A DNA stretch of 64,000 nucleotides. Origin: Brachynemurus nebulosus (taxonomy: Eukaryota; Arthropoda; Insecta; Neuroptera; Myrmeleontidae). The notes beneath the pieces are model-generated. The model was not told the origin of the DNA and ran no database searches. It was given only the letters and a program-made list of their open reading frames with translations. Positions 10,574 through 22,390 of the stretch are shown piece after piece (the stretch's first letter is position 1; each line of letters begins with the position of its first letter). The DNA lies in the NCBI GenBank assembly GCA_035578155.1, contig JAPWDM010000001.1:16284725-16348724 (forward strand), read 5' to 3'. The position numbers and the translations under genes are program-made.

Positions 10574-13500
10574 TTAACTTAAATCTAAACGACAGATTAA
10601 CCCAGATTCACCACCGACATATGCTTCTCCATCAGAACCTGTACAAATAGCATATATAACAGTTGGAACAATAGCACATCCACCCGGTAATGGTTTGTCA
10701 CCGGATACAATCCATCGTTTAATAATCTTATCCCAACCACCACTGTAGAGTACAGATTGATCACCTAACTGAATTGCAGCTAATGCATTCAGAATCAAAT
10801 CAGATCCCTGAAATAACAGTAATAAATAATTTTTAAAAACGCTTAAGTTTTCTCTAACAATATGGCTTAGAAACACTTACAGTAATTGTACAGAATAACT
10901 GCAAACTTCCAGTATCTGAAATTTTGTGAACTGTGATATTCTTTTTGTCCCGAGTACAAACGCACAATCTACCACCAACGAGAGTCATTGGAGCTGAGCC
11001 TTCAATTTGAGATTTAGTAATGAATTTTCCATTACCAGCTGAAATAAAAAAGTCGTTTATTTTTACGTGAATAAAATTCGAAGAATGATATAACTTTTTA
11101 AAAATAGAGGTTTTATCTTTTTTTTAGTTTTGGTACAAGGAATATATTTCTATATAAAACTTAAAGAATTATTGATTAGTAAGTTATTACTCAAAGAACT
11201 ATTTGATATTGACAAACCTTCCAATAATTCTGTAACTGTAACGTCCAGGTTGCGTACAGTAAATACATATTTTCCTTTGGCAGTTATGTCTTTTACTTCT
11301 TCTACTACATTTAAGTGATTTATTAATTTATTATTTTCATAAATGCCTACCTGAAAATTAAAAAATTATTGTAAGTTATCTCTGAAAGATGGATGAATTT
11401 GAGCATATTTTTATCATTCTATATTTGTGAGTGGGGTCAAAATCTAAAATTCTATTATTAGGATGTTCTTTGTTCATAAGGTAACTTTTCAACTTAGCGC
11501 AAACGTATTTTTTAAGGGGCCGTCATGCTGCATCATATTTGTTTAATCCATTACCCAAGTAATCTCTTTTTGAATATTAGTATTTCGCAAACTCAACTTC
11601 AATGTAAGGCCATATTTACGTGTGGTATGTGAAAAAAATTTTCATCTCCACTTTTCAATATAGAAAAGTGCCACAGTAAATTGAGAAAATATTTTTTTGC
11701 TATGTATTAATTGAGATTTACACCTGTAGTATGTACATGCAAAACTCCATGTGCATAGAGTGTGGAGTAGTGATGCGACTCGAGTGATGTTTACTCGAGT
11801 GACTCGAGTGAATTTGTCAAACTCGTATTCGAGTGAAAAAAAATTTTTACTCGAGTCCAATTGCACTCGAGTTTCCGAGTCAACTCGGCACACCGAGATA
11901 GACTCGGTTAGGGCCAGATGTTACTTCACTAGTTACAAAGAGACGGGTTGAAACTTACACTTGATACGATAACAATAAATTAATAGGTATTAGGTTGATT
12001 TGATTGAACTATTGAATAATTATTTTATGAAAGTGGGACATACGTGTGATTTTGAATTTAGCTTTCGTTAATATTACTAGTAAAGACTAAAGTATAGGTG
12101 TATAATAATGATGTTCCGATTCGATTATTTTACCAATCGATTAATCGATTATATACTAATAATCGTAATCGATTTATAATCGGTATATTAATCGAGGTAT
12201 AATCGATTATACCGATAATTGACTTAAATATAATAACCTGACTTTATCCACTTTTTAGTCAATAAAATTGAAATATTTAAAATTTACATATCTGTTTTCT
12301 AAAAACTAATATTTTATGATTTTCTTCATAATAGTTTCTTTATTTATTATTATTAAATAACATTTAATTGTAAGGTGTAAACAAAAGTCTGATACAGTTT
12401 GATTTTATAATTATAATGATTAATAATTGAAACTAATTATAAAATAACTAAGTTTAATTTTTATTTGCAATCAAAATTGCATAAATGTTATTTATGGTCA
12501 TTAATTGGTCATCCTTACATGGAAATTTTATTATTCTTAAGAAGTCATTTTACTTTTATTTGTTGATTACATAAATAAATAATATGTACACTAATCATAT
12601 GTATTTTATTTCATATTACCTCATATTACTAATTCAATAAAGGTATTTAAAAATGCTTAAAAAAATCTTACTCGAGTTTGAGGGAATGAAATAGTTAACT
12701 CGGTTGACTCGAGTGACTCGAAAACTCGAGTACAATTCGAGTGACGTAGCAAAATTACTCGAGTGACTCGAGTCACAAAATCCTACTCGAGTCGCATCAC
12801 TAGTGTGGAGGGTCGGAATTATAGGGGTGTGACAGACGGATAGACATGGTAATATTATCAGTAGGTATTTCAAAGTTTGTGTCACGTCATGTTTTTTCTA
12901 AAAACCTCCCCCTCTTCTCGTCACATGTCATCATGCTAGTCGTGATAAGTGGCCCCCTAATAAGCAGCTTTCACTGGTTATTATTTCTTGATTTTTCAGA
13001 AAATGAACATTCTAATTAAAGGTTAAAAAAATAAAACATAAAATATTTGTATACTTACAAATCCACTTTCATCTCCGGCATACAATCGATTACCATCCAC
13101 ATACAATTTTAAAACTGATACATCACCAGAATGTATTGTTGATTTTAATGATTTTGAATTTATGTCCCAACATTTAACGGTATTATCATTTGCGCATGAA
13201 TATAAATCATTTCCAATAGCCGCTAATGAATATACACTGTTTTCATGAGCTTGAATTTCTCCAATAAATTTTAAATTCTTAGCATCCCATATCTAAAATT
13301 ATTTGTTAAAAAAAAGAAAAAATAATAATAAAAATGTAGAAAATTTCTTATTTATAAGTTTGATAACAACATGGGGTAAGTTGATAACGATTCATTTGAA
13401 ACTTTGCAACAATGATTTTAACAATCGAAATCACAATCTCAAAATAATTTCAGTCACTAAATAATGGATTTTCTTTTATAACTTTATACATTAAATGATA

Positions 13501-13640
13501 AAAAATTGGTATTATACCTTAATTTTTCCATCTTCAGCTCCACTATAAACTTTTCCTTCATGGAATAATATTGATTGAATATCAGCTTGATGCCTATTTG
13601 CTTCTTCATTTTTTTGTGTAATTTTTAATGTTGGAGCCAT
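10574..13640 (-). CDS. WD40-repeat propeller protein, 5 exons, family unknown
   Basis: Coding exons on the minus strand are 13640-13518, 13292-13059, 11350-11218, 11038-10881 and 10807-10574. They sum to 882 nt, 293 aa plus stop. All introns are GT..AG and phases are consistent. The protein starts MAPTLKITQKNEEANRHQAD and has no signal peptide or membrane segment. WD-type blade ends are visible as GKIKIWDAK (about 38-46), NTVKCWDINSK (about 74-84) and WDKIIKRWIV in the last exon. Blade-start patterns such as HENSVYSLA and SGDVSVLKL are also present. Length suits a single seven-bladed propeller made of repeats only. Such proteins are scaffolds; no enzymatic residues are seen and I cannot name the orthologue. 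The 1.7-kb second intron carries a hAT insertion with perfect target duplication. Confidence 0.9.
11768..12802. mobile_element. hAT element with tagtgatg ends, ctcgagt-rich
   Basis: The ends are tagtgatgcgactcgagt and actcgagtcgcatcacta, perfect mirror sequences. They are flanked by an exact 8-bp duplication, gtgtggag (11760-11767 and 12803-12810). The subterminal 100 nt on each side are dense in cgagtgactcgag repeats. No transposase frame is seen. TAGNGATG ends are typical of Ac-like hAT elements. It lies in WD40 intron 2. Confidence 0.93.
12112..12235. repeat. aatcgatt-rich block within the 11768-12802 element
   Basis: This begins taatgatgttccgattcgat and consists of repeated and palindromic aatcgatta/taatcgat motifs. 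It looks like one end of another hAT-type MITE nested in the first, but I could not find its right end. Confidence 0.5.
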
Positions 13641-14216
13641 CGTAAAATATTATTCGAAACACCGGCTGATATTAAACTTCTCTCACTGATGTTTACACGG
13701 ACACTGAAATTATAAATTTGACTTTATTTTTAGATGAATCTATGTATATATTTGTTTTTTATACGCGCGGTCTATTTTCCATTCGTTTCTCGATTATTCG
13801 GGCTCTAGATGTTTCGTTATGTGATTATTTTTTTAGTGGTATTATTAAAACTTCTGTATTTCCAAAATTCATAATTTTCTTGAATATGTATAATCCATTA
13901 AATGTAGGTATTTGCAACATTATAAATTGCATAACTGATAAAATATGTACGGAGTAATAACACTAATCAAATATTTTATGAGTAAAATACAACAAATGCA
14001 CTTACCGAAATCAGAAATATTTAAATAATACTTTTCATTGTTTATTCAAATCATTTTGCTGCTATTACAATTTCAGCCCTTTATAATATGATGCTCAGTA
14101 TCATGACCAGCTTATTTATTATTCATTAGATCCTTTTTTTGGATCCTTTTTTTTTAAATGTTAACTATCTTTCCTTTATATTACTAAGCTATTTTTTTTT
14201 TTAAATATATTTAAGT
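13641..14216. other. 5' flank of the WD40 gene, no other gene seen
   Basis: The WD40 start codon is at 13640 on the minus strand, so its promoter and 5' UTR should lie here. I see no distinct core promoter motif. The rest is AT-rich and unremarkable. Confidence 0.45.
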
Positions 14217-14570
14217 CAGGAGTTCCTAAACTTTTTAGACTCGTGGCTTCCTTAAATTAAAAATCATTTCCTACGACGGCGACGCCTTAAAAATTGAATT
14301 TTTCAAAAAAAAAAAAAAAAAACCAAAAACATAAGTAACGAAAAAAAAGACAAACATGTCCATGCGAATCATTTTTTCAGATTTTCTATTTTCCTCAAAG
14401 ATAACGGACGAGCAAAAAAAAAAATTCTACAGTCACTTTTTTTTACTACTTTTACAGAGGCTTAAAACTATTGACATTAATTTCCCTTTCTTAACAAAAC
14501 AGCTACGACGCCCTTCGTGATGCTTCACGACGTCCCTGGACGCCGCGGTACATAGTTTGGGAACCCCTAA
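14217..14570. mobile_element. hAT-type MITE, cagGAGTTCC ends
   Basis: The left end is caggagttcctaaacttttt and the right end atagtttgggaacccctaa, an imperfect inverted repeat. Both flanks contain ttaagt. Internal cacgacg-type motifs occur near each end, as in many non-autonomous hAT elements. A related single end lies at 53434. Confidence 0.78.
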
Positions 14571-14613
14571 CTTAAGTAATAAGGGAATCTTTTGTTGTTA
14601 TTCTCGTCATTAA

Positions 14614-15458
14614 TCCTTACTAATATTATAAATGCGAAAGTGAGTTTGTTTGTTTGTTTGTTTGTTTGACTGGCTTTCACGCCTCAACAGCTTAATCAAT
14701 CAACTTGAAACTTTGCATAGACGTTGCTTGCGGGCCAGAGACGGTTATAGGCTACTTTTTATTTCGGGAAAATAATTCATTCCCGAGGGAAAATGCATTA
14801 AATTACAACAGCTGACTATTAAAAAACGGATAAATGATTTCAAACTTTGTATATTGCTAATAGAAGGGATGAGAAAGGACACAAACTACTTTATACCCCG
14901 GGAAATTTCCCGTGGGAAATTTCATTCCTGCGAAAAAGTATATTTACATATTTTAAATGAAAAAAAAAATAATGATAGCCAAAGATGACGATATGCAGCG
15001 ATAAATATAAGTTATTTTTTTGCACCGATAAAATATCTCATTCCCGAGGGAAAATGTATTTAAAAGGAAACAATGAAATAACAACTGACTATTAAAAAAA
15101 ACGATATTTGACTTCGGACTTTGCATATTGTTTACAGAGAGGACGAAAAAGGACACAGACTACTTTCTACCCCGGGAAAATATCTAAATCCTGTCGGAAG
15201 TCATATTCCCGTGGGAAAATGTATTTAAAATAGTATAAAAAAGAATCATTGATTTCATTTGAACTTGGCATGTTGTTAAAAGAATGTTATAGTCTATTTT
15301 TTACCCGGGGAAAATATTGTACTTCTGTGGGAAAAATCCAAAGAAAAAGTAGCAGTACTCGACGCACAAGAGCGACGCGATGAAAGTACACTTTATACGA
15401 TTTAACTAGATGTCTTAATTTCAAAAGCCACGCGAGCGAAGTTGCGGGTAATAGCTAG
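14614..15458. mobile_element. Helitron-like non-autonomous element
   Basis: It starts TCCTTACTAATATTATAAA, followed by a (GTTT)n run at about 14645-14670. It ends with gcgaagttgcgggtaatagC and then TAG, next to T. A TC start, CTAG end and A/T target fit a Helitron, though no hairpin is obvious before the end. Inside are three decayed modules of roughly 170 bp, each with an attcccgagggaaaatg-like motif, a tttgcatattg-like motif and ccccgggaaa. No Rep/helicase coding is seen. Confidence 0.6.
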
Positions 15459-16210
15459 TCTTATATAATTATTTATATTTTATATTGTATTTTTAATAGA
15501 TTTCCAGTTAAAGCTATCTTGGAAGGAAAAATCACGAGATAAAATTAATTTTTACATATGGGTAGAATTTTATTTCACAATCAGATTGAAAAATATATTG
15601 GCTTAGTAATTACTGTTACTGAGACAGTGCAATATTTTGGAAAAAATTTCATAAAATATATCCCGGAGAAAAATGGTTTAGATCAATGTAGACTTCAGTT
15701 GATTTAAAAAATGGAATTTTTAAATCTACATACATTGACTTCTGTAGAACTTCAATTTTGTAGAGCTTCAATCTACCACCAAATTCCAAAATTTAGATTC
15801 AAACAAATTAAAAAATTTTAAATGCAATCTGTCTTTTACGATTTTTATATTCTCTTTGTAGTGACTCTTCGATATAAGAGCGGTTATAAGTCATTTTCAC
15901 TACAGCTTTGGAAAAGATAACATTAAAGAAGATATATCACTAATATTTCAAAATAACTAATTGACGTATATTAAATAGCAGCAAGATATTCAATTACCGA
16001 AACTACTCCTTGCTGTTAAAATTTGCCGAAAATTGACTTGGGGAACTCTTTATTTTCATATCCCTAAAATAGGGGTGAATGATTTGTGCACAGTATTGTT
16101 TGTCCATATGGCAGTGATTGTAAAAATCCCCAAAAGTCTCTTGGGGGTTAGCCTTTTGACAAAAACAGTGGTTTTAGCGTAATTTTCGAATTTTAATAAT
16201 TTTTTTTATT
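15459..16210. other. Intergenic stretch, nothing recognised
   Basis: AT-rich sequence, no exon. A G/C-richer patch at about 16060-16160 (aatccccaaaagtctcttgg) may be old repeat. Confidence 0.4.
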
Positions 16211-16214
16211 TTAA

Positions 16215-17104
16215 GGGGGACCACTAGTGTGACATTTCGAAAAAATTGGAAATTTTTTTTGCATGTTTCCATAGTCTATACCTTTAAAAATAACATACTA
16301 AAATTTCAAGTGCATATCTCAAATAGTTTTTGAGTTACAGCCATCTGAAGAGCGGATTTTGATTTTCATTGTTAACTTTGAGGATTTGAGAAATGTATGA
16401 AGGTTGATAGTTCGGGAGTTTCTGGACGTGACTGCGAGTCACATGTTGTGGAGCAGTCAGACCTTGACACATTTAAACGACTCATCTAGTTTTACTATGA
16501 TCGTTATAGTGAGTACATCGTAAAAAATTTTAGTAAAAATTCTCAGTGATTAAAACTAAAAGGTAAGATAAAGAAAAACTACATTTTTTTAAATTTGCTG
16601 CAGTTATAACTCGAAGACAAATCATCCGATCGATTTGATTCTTATGGCAGCTTCTTTTATATATGTTTTTTCGTGCCATGAACCTCCAGTTTTCCAATCG
16701 AATAAAAAATGTAATTTTTGCAGACCAAAAATCATGAAATTTTCACCCAAAATTTGAAACTTTTTTTCAAAAACTCCGCCATTTTGTTAAATTTCAACTT
16801 TTTTTTCGATTGAGGTTCATGACACGGGCAATACCTTCTAGTTTAATAAGCTTTTTGTTTTTTTGATTTCAGGCACTGTGAAGGTTGCTATCGCTGCGGC
16901 AGTGGGGAAACTTTTTTTTTGGAGCCTTGGGAGATCGCGAATAACTCACTGAATTTTCAATTTTTTGGTCCAAAAATTTTATCATGAATTTATTATATAT
17001 CAACGAATATATCCTTAAAATATTAAAATATTCCATGCAGTAGTTTTCGTTAAAAACTTCCCAAAAATCACCTTTTTTTCAGGCGGTCACACTAGTGGTC
17101 CCCC
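16215..17104. mobile_element. piggyBac-like MITE with TTAA flanks
   Basis: The element opens gggggaccactagtgtgac and closes gtcacactagtggtccccc, a perfect 19-bp inverted repeat. TTAA lies directly on both sides (16211-16214 and 17105-17108), the target of piggyBac-type transposases. The 890-bp interior has no long frame. The perfect ends suggest recent activity. Confidence 0.9.
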
Positions 17105-17108
17105 TTAA

Positions 17109-17633
17109 AAATAATTTTAAAAACATAAATTACGTATTATGAGCATATTGTGGCTATATGTATAATTTTAAGTATGTAGGTATTGTTAAAATTTAACTAT
17201 TATTTATTTAAATTTTATTATTATTATGTAGTAATATGTAATGGTATTTTTGGAAAGAATCACAAAATGTTGTTAAGTACATTTTTATTTATCAAATATT
17301 GCATGCAATTATGTTTTTTCAGTGTATCTATTTATATTTTTTGACATAACTACTGAATGAAAACCATATTTTTAGAAACTGTTTTAATGTTTTGTTCAGT
17401 TTAATTTGCTCCTAATGTTTTGCTCAGTTTAATGCTCCTAAGCTTATAGTTTGTTGAACGAGTATAATTTTTAGTTTCGAATAGGGAAACAGGTTTAATT
17501 TAATTGGAGACAAACTTTTAAAATTTAACAATTATTTCGATATTTTTAATAGTCTGTGAGCTTCGAAAATCGAAAGTAAGATGACTGGAATGCTACTTGC
17601 CAAATTATAAAATAGTTTTATAGATATTTTATA
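17109..17633. other. Intergenic stretch, nothing recognised
   Basis: AT-rich, no exon. The phrase taatgttttgctcagtttaa is partly duplicated near 17390-17440 as a short local direct repeat. Confidence 0.4.
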
Positions 17634-17995
17634 CAGTATACTTCTTTTATAGCAAACCCGGTTATAACGAACTTCCGGTTATAACGATCTAGAAAAAAAG
17701 TCCCGTTTTTTGTTCCATAAAATGCAATAATAGAAAAATTCGGTTATAGCGAACCCGGTTATAACGAACTTTCGTTTATAACGTACCTATTGGAGCCTGT
17801 CCGAAGTGCACCGAATAACGAACTTGCAGGAAATTGATACTCAGTTAAAAACTAAAACAAATAAAAGTAACTACATTTCGTCTAATTTTACGTAGTTTTC
17901 TTTAAAAGAAAAAATTTTTAAAATAAAAAGACAACAGTGTTTATAATTTAATATTAAGGGTATACATCTGAACCTCTTTTTATACAGAGGTATAA

Positions 17996-18277
17996 AATAA
18001 AATACTTAATTAAAAAAATCAAAAAACCCGACTGCATTTAAAGTAAACTAAAATGATGGAAATAAGATGAAATAGAGAAAAAGAAGAATGAATAAAAAGT
18101 AAAGCAGTCGGAGGCATCAAACTTTTCTGTTTAACTTGGTACAACAGGTATGCCTCCGACTGCTTTACTATTTATTCATTCTTTTTTTTCTCTATTTCAT
18201 CTTATTTCCACCATTTTAGTTTACTTTAAATGCAGTCGGGTTTTTTGATTTTTTTAATTAAGTATTTTATTTAGGTC
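17996..18277. repeat. Long foldback, arms about 120 bp
   Basis: The left arm has cccgactgcatttaaagtaa and gtaaagcagtcggaggcat. The right arm has atgcctccgactgctttac and gcagtcgggt in inverse order. The loop is about 30 nt near 18120-18150. The motif gatgcagtcgggt returns at 19449-19461, so the foldback plus the following tandem block may be one element. Confidence 0.85.
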
Positions 18278-18489
18278 TTTTTAGTGTTGTTTAATTATTT
18301 AGAAGAAAATATATATAAGTACGCATACGAAATTACAGAGGCTGGTAGCCAAAATTACCACGAATTTGACAAAAAAAATTTATGTTTTTTTTGTCCGCGA
18401 CTTTCTCCGCGTAACTCGTTGTAGATTGACTAGTTGTACACACTATGTCGTTATCAACTCCATCTACCCAGACGAATTCGTAGAGAAAA

Positions 18490-19320
18490 GTTAGCTTTCA
18501 TATAAGTTTTCATCCCTTATTTTACGGCCTTAGGGGATGAATTTCCAAAAAGCTACTGTTCGTGCTTACTTACGTTACTAAAGAAATCTCTGTACAAAAT
18601 TTCACGTCCTTAAATCCAACGATTTTTTATATAATTTTTTATCCTCTATTTTACTCCCCTGAGAACAGATTTTCAAAAGTCCCTTCTTAGTGCTCACCTA
18701 CGTTATATGAGAAACCCCTGTTTAAAATTTCACATTTCTAGGCTCAACAGCTTTCTATATAAATTTTCATGCCCTATTTTAACCCGTTAGGAGACGAATT
18801 TCCAAAAATTCACTATTGGTGCTTGCTAAGTTATTAAAAAAACCTTTGTGCAAAATTTCACGTTAATAAACCTAGCGGTTTTCTATATAAATTTTCATCC
18901 CCTATTTTAACCCCTTAGGAAATGAAATTCTAAAAATCCACTCTTGATGATTGCTTGCGTTATTAAAGGAACCTTTGTACAAAATTTTACGTTTCTAAAC
19001 CCAGCCGTTTGCTATATAAATTTTCATCCCCTATTTTACACCCTTAATGGATAAATTTTTACAAAAAATCTCCCTCTTAATACTCATTTACATTATTAAA
19101 GGACCTCTGTGGCTCTATGCAAAATTTTACCTTTCATAAATTTTCATCCCCAAATTTATACCCTTAGGGGATGAATTTCCAAAAATCTTTTCTTAGTACT
19201 CCCCTACGTTACATAAAGAACTCGTCTACAAAATTTCACGTTTCTAGATCCAGTGGTTTACTATGTAAATTTTTCATCCCCTATTTAGGGGATGAATTTT
19301 GAAATTTCATGCAGCCTATA
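18490..19320. repeat. Tandem block, about seven 126-bp modules
   Basis: Each module holds ttttcatcccctatttta, then a taggggatgaatttcc-like motif, then acaaaatttcacgtttcta. Modules begin near 18508, 18638, 18764, 18889, 19018, 19137 and 19267 (the last truncated). They are diverged from one another, so the array is old or belongs to a repeat whose modules evolve separately. No frame is conserved across modules. Confidence 0.82.
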
Positions 19321-19461
19321 GCAATCCGCAGATTAAGACGAATCTAGCGACACCTTCTTTACCAAAATCCGTCAAGCCGTTTAGGCTGCAGGCTGCGCCA
19401 AAGAAACATAATTAGAGGATACATACAAACTTTCGAAACCCTCCTTCTGATGCAGTCGGGT

Positions 19462-19960
19462 AAAAAAATCGCACAAAAAAAATATATTCAAAAATATCAT
19501 AAATAGCTATAAAAAGAGTTCGGTCCAGATTGTAAAAAAACTTTTTTATGCGGAGCATCAGGACCGCATAAAAAAAGTTTCATCGAAAATACATAACCCA
19601 AAACGCTCAAAACCTCACAATTTCAAAACAAGTTGCTTTTCTAAACAAGATAAAGCCTTAATTTACATATAGAAACATTTTATTTCATTTTTATAATATT
19701 ATGAAAATTTTGAAAAATACATCTGAAAAAAATAAAATGGTGTAATAATTTATGTTCTTATGCAATGTATTGACTGAATGCTTAAAAGCCGTTAAAAAAT
19801 ATTTTTATCAAAGAAAGTTTTTATAGTAAATGTTTAAGTTTATTACTGTCTCTTGATCTTGATTCATATTATGCATTTTAATGGTTTTTTTTTAAAAACC
19901 GCATAAAAAAAATCGCATAAAAAACCGCACAAAAAAAGACCGTATAAAAAAGGTTTAGCT
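19462..19960. mobile_element. Pogo-like MITE (family P1), left-truncated
   Basis: Related to the copies at 32884-33700 and 37905-38392. All share aaaatcgcacaaaaaa, a central tttttatgcgg..ccgcataaaaaaa hairpin, an attttatttcatttttataa core and a right end of the ggttcagctg type. The left 30 or so bases are missing at the junction with the gcagtcgggt repeat. TA follows at 19961-19962. Confidence 0.8.
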
Positions 19961-19962
19961 GT

Positions 19963-20193
19963 AGGGTAAAAACCCCCTTTGTGGAACGGTATCTAATTAT
20001 GAACATTTACATATTAATGAAGTTATTTATGAAAGAAACGTCTGATAGCAAAAATTATTATTAATAGAATGATTGTTTTTCAATTTAAATTCACCTCGCA
20101 TTTAAAGTTTCCTTACTTAATTAAAGAAATAAATATGTAAATGTCAAAACTGTTCCAGTATTAGATACCGTTCCACAAAGGGGGCTTTTACCC
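19963..20193. mobile_element. TA-flanked MITE (family M1, divergent ends)
   Basis: The ends are gggtaaaaaccccctttgtg and cacaaagggggcttttaccc, flanked by TA (19961-19962 and 20194-20195). The inner 150 bp are nearly identical to the core of the M1 copy at 38831 although the terminal repeats differ. It sits directly against the pogo-like copy and shares its TA. Confidence 0.88.
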
Positions 20194-20581
20194 TATATTA
20201 AATTAAAATTATTTTAAAAAATGGTTAGGAACAGCACAATATTTATAACGAATAGGTAGGTAGGTATAATTTGATAAAATCAACAGTGTTAACAATTTGG
20301 AGAAAATGAATATCGCTTGGTTTTTCGAAATTTAGCAATTTGGGAAATTCGAATGTCGTTTGATTTTTCGAAATTTAACAAATTGGGAAAATCGAATTAA
20401 ATTGTTTGCACACTAAAGCACAAAATTTAAAAAAATTAGAAAAATCAATTTGTTTTGTTTAAATAGAAAGGTACAAATACAATATGAATAAAAATATCCT
20501 TGTCTGGTTATAGCGAACTTCGGTTATAACGACCCGATTTTTGCGGTCCCGTCAGGTTCGTTATAACCGGGGTATGCTGTA

Positions 20582-21624
20582 TTGTAATCTGTAATACTAT
20601 AATAGAGAACAGAATCGAATTGTCTTTCAAACAAACCTTCGGTAGTCTAAGTTGTCTCCAGTGTAACAAAAGTGAATAGTAACATTAAAAGAAAATTCAA
20701 ACCATGGGAAGTTTTCTGAATCATTTTTAGTTTTTGTAATTTTTCTTTTCATTTTGGAAACAACTAAAGTTTATAGAGGTAACTACTTTTACTGATACAC
20801 AGGCGCCCGTTTACGTTTAACTTTACACGTATTTATCCTTAACACAAGCTATTTATCCTCAACACCTGCACTGGACTGTTTTACTTAAATTTTCAAAATG
20901 TTCTGTTTATGCTGAATGCAAACTATTGTATTAAGCAATTCTGGGGAATTTCTGAAGGCAGACACCTTTATTTCAGTCAGCTGGATAATTTCAGTTTAAG
21001 AATGATATTGCTTTAGACGAAGTGTACACCAGACCATCCAGCAAAGGGTACCTATCCTTTACATGAAAACTTTAAGACAAAATTTTTTGGATCTTAATGT
21101 CATAATTTTATGATTTGTCACGCTTAGGCATTACTTTTAAATAAATCATACAATTTTTTTTTTAAATTATAAATGACTATTATACAATTGCGTGATAATG
21201 TATATCATGTATATCATACAAACATTATACATAAAACATAATTTATGCCAAAGGTAAAAAAAGACTACTGTTTCAATTCCAAAAATATAAAAATATTTTT
21301 TAGCTATTTTTATAAGTGATGAGACAGACAATAACTCTACCAGTATTATTATATACATCAAAATAACTTTAGTAGCATATTAATCAAAGCATCTGTTTCT
21401 ACACAGTCAAGTATTTTTTTTCAACATTGAAATAAATTATTTGCCAGTTTTTTTGAAAATGTATTAAAATTGAGATGTTATATTTTATTATTATTATTTT
21501 ATACTATTTTTCATCCGAGAAACCATTTGGCAAAAGTAGCGCTAGCACACATTATTATGTATATACACATATGTACATATTATTATCTCTGGTGTTATAT
21601 TATACAGATACCATTGTTACCTAA
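20582..21624. other. Intergenic stretch, nothing recognised
   Basis: AT-rich and featureless to me. Several short frames exist on both strands but none has recognisable content or splice context. Confidence 0.4.
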
Positions 21625-22115
21625 TGCTGGTCGCACATTGGTTACGATTTTGTACGTACGTATTTATACGATTCTTGTCGTACGAATTGAGCTCGCACAC
21701 TGGTTACGTGTTTGTCCGACACTATCAGTTAATTATTGGCAGTTCTCTGATAACATTCATTCGACATGAATCTATATCTTTTAGAAAATTGTCGCCATTT
21801 CGGTCGAAAACTACGCCATCGTCTTTATCGTAGAATCAAGTGGGTAAATGAATTATATCCAAAAAAAGATGAATTTGGTAAATTTCATCATGTAATGACA
21901 GATTTGATGTAATTTAATCGTACGTAAACGTAAATAACTTCAAACAAAATTGAATTGTGTCGGATGTCGTAACTATACGTATGTATACATACGACTGAAT
22001 CGTATACAGTGTGCGAGCTCCCATAATACATCATCTGTCAGAAACGATCGTACGTACTCGTATGTATACGTACAACTGAATTTCGTACGTAATCGTATCC
22101 AGTGTGCGACCGGCC
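21625..22115. mobile_element. MITE with TAA flanks, PIF/Harbinger-like
   Basis: The left end has ctggtcgcacattggttacg and the right end cgtatccagtgtgcgaccgg, an inverted repeat. TAA lies outside both ends (21622-21624 and 22116-22118), as in PIF/Harbinger elements. The interior repeats cgtacgtacg-type palindromic motifs. It is non-coding. Confidence 0.7.
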
Positions 22116-22150
22116 TAATAATTACACAACCAGAAAAAATTATCTATTAT

Positions 22151-22309
22151 AAAGGAGTCTCCACATTCTCGCCGAGGTTGGACGAAATGAAAATGTAGAG
22201 GGTCATTTCGTTGTGTCTCGCGGTTGGTGTTTTAATGCTATTCATATGGCTGAGCCAACCTCAGCGAGGAACTCGACGAGGAACCTCGGCGAGAATGTGG
22301 AGATTCCTT
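22151..22309. mobile_element. Short palindromic MITE
   Basis: The terminal repeats are aggagtctccacattctcgc plus cgaggtt, and the inverse at 22280-22309 ending gagaatgtggagattcct. A second aacctcagcgagg motif makes the right half internally repetitive. At about 160 bp it is too small to code. It abuts the previous MITE. Confidence 0.75.
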
Positions 22310-22390
22310 AAGCATATGTCGTATATGTATAGACTGTTCGGTATTGAAAATATATGGGAAATCATCTAATAGCATGACTTTACTTATCAT

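Larger units (their letters stand above)
17634..20579. mobile_element. Outer pogo/Tigger-like element carrying nested insertions
   Basis: The left end cagtatacttc leads into aaacccggttataacgaac. The right end has gttcgttataaccggggtat and gctg. TA flanks both sides (17632-17633 and 20580-20581). Subterminal ggttataacga motifs repeat near each end. The interior holds a foldback, a tandem block, a truncated pogo-like copy and a TA-MITE, listed separately. No transposase frame survives. Confidence 0.8.

Noticed and set aside
18490..19320. A CRISPR-like array
   Set aside because: Modules are long, diverged and contiguous without short identical repeats and unique spacers, and the genome is eukaryotic.
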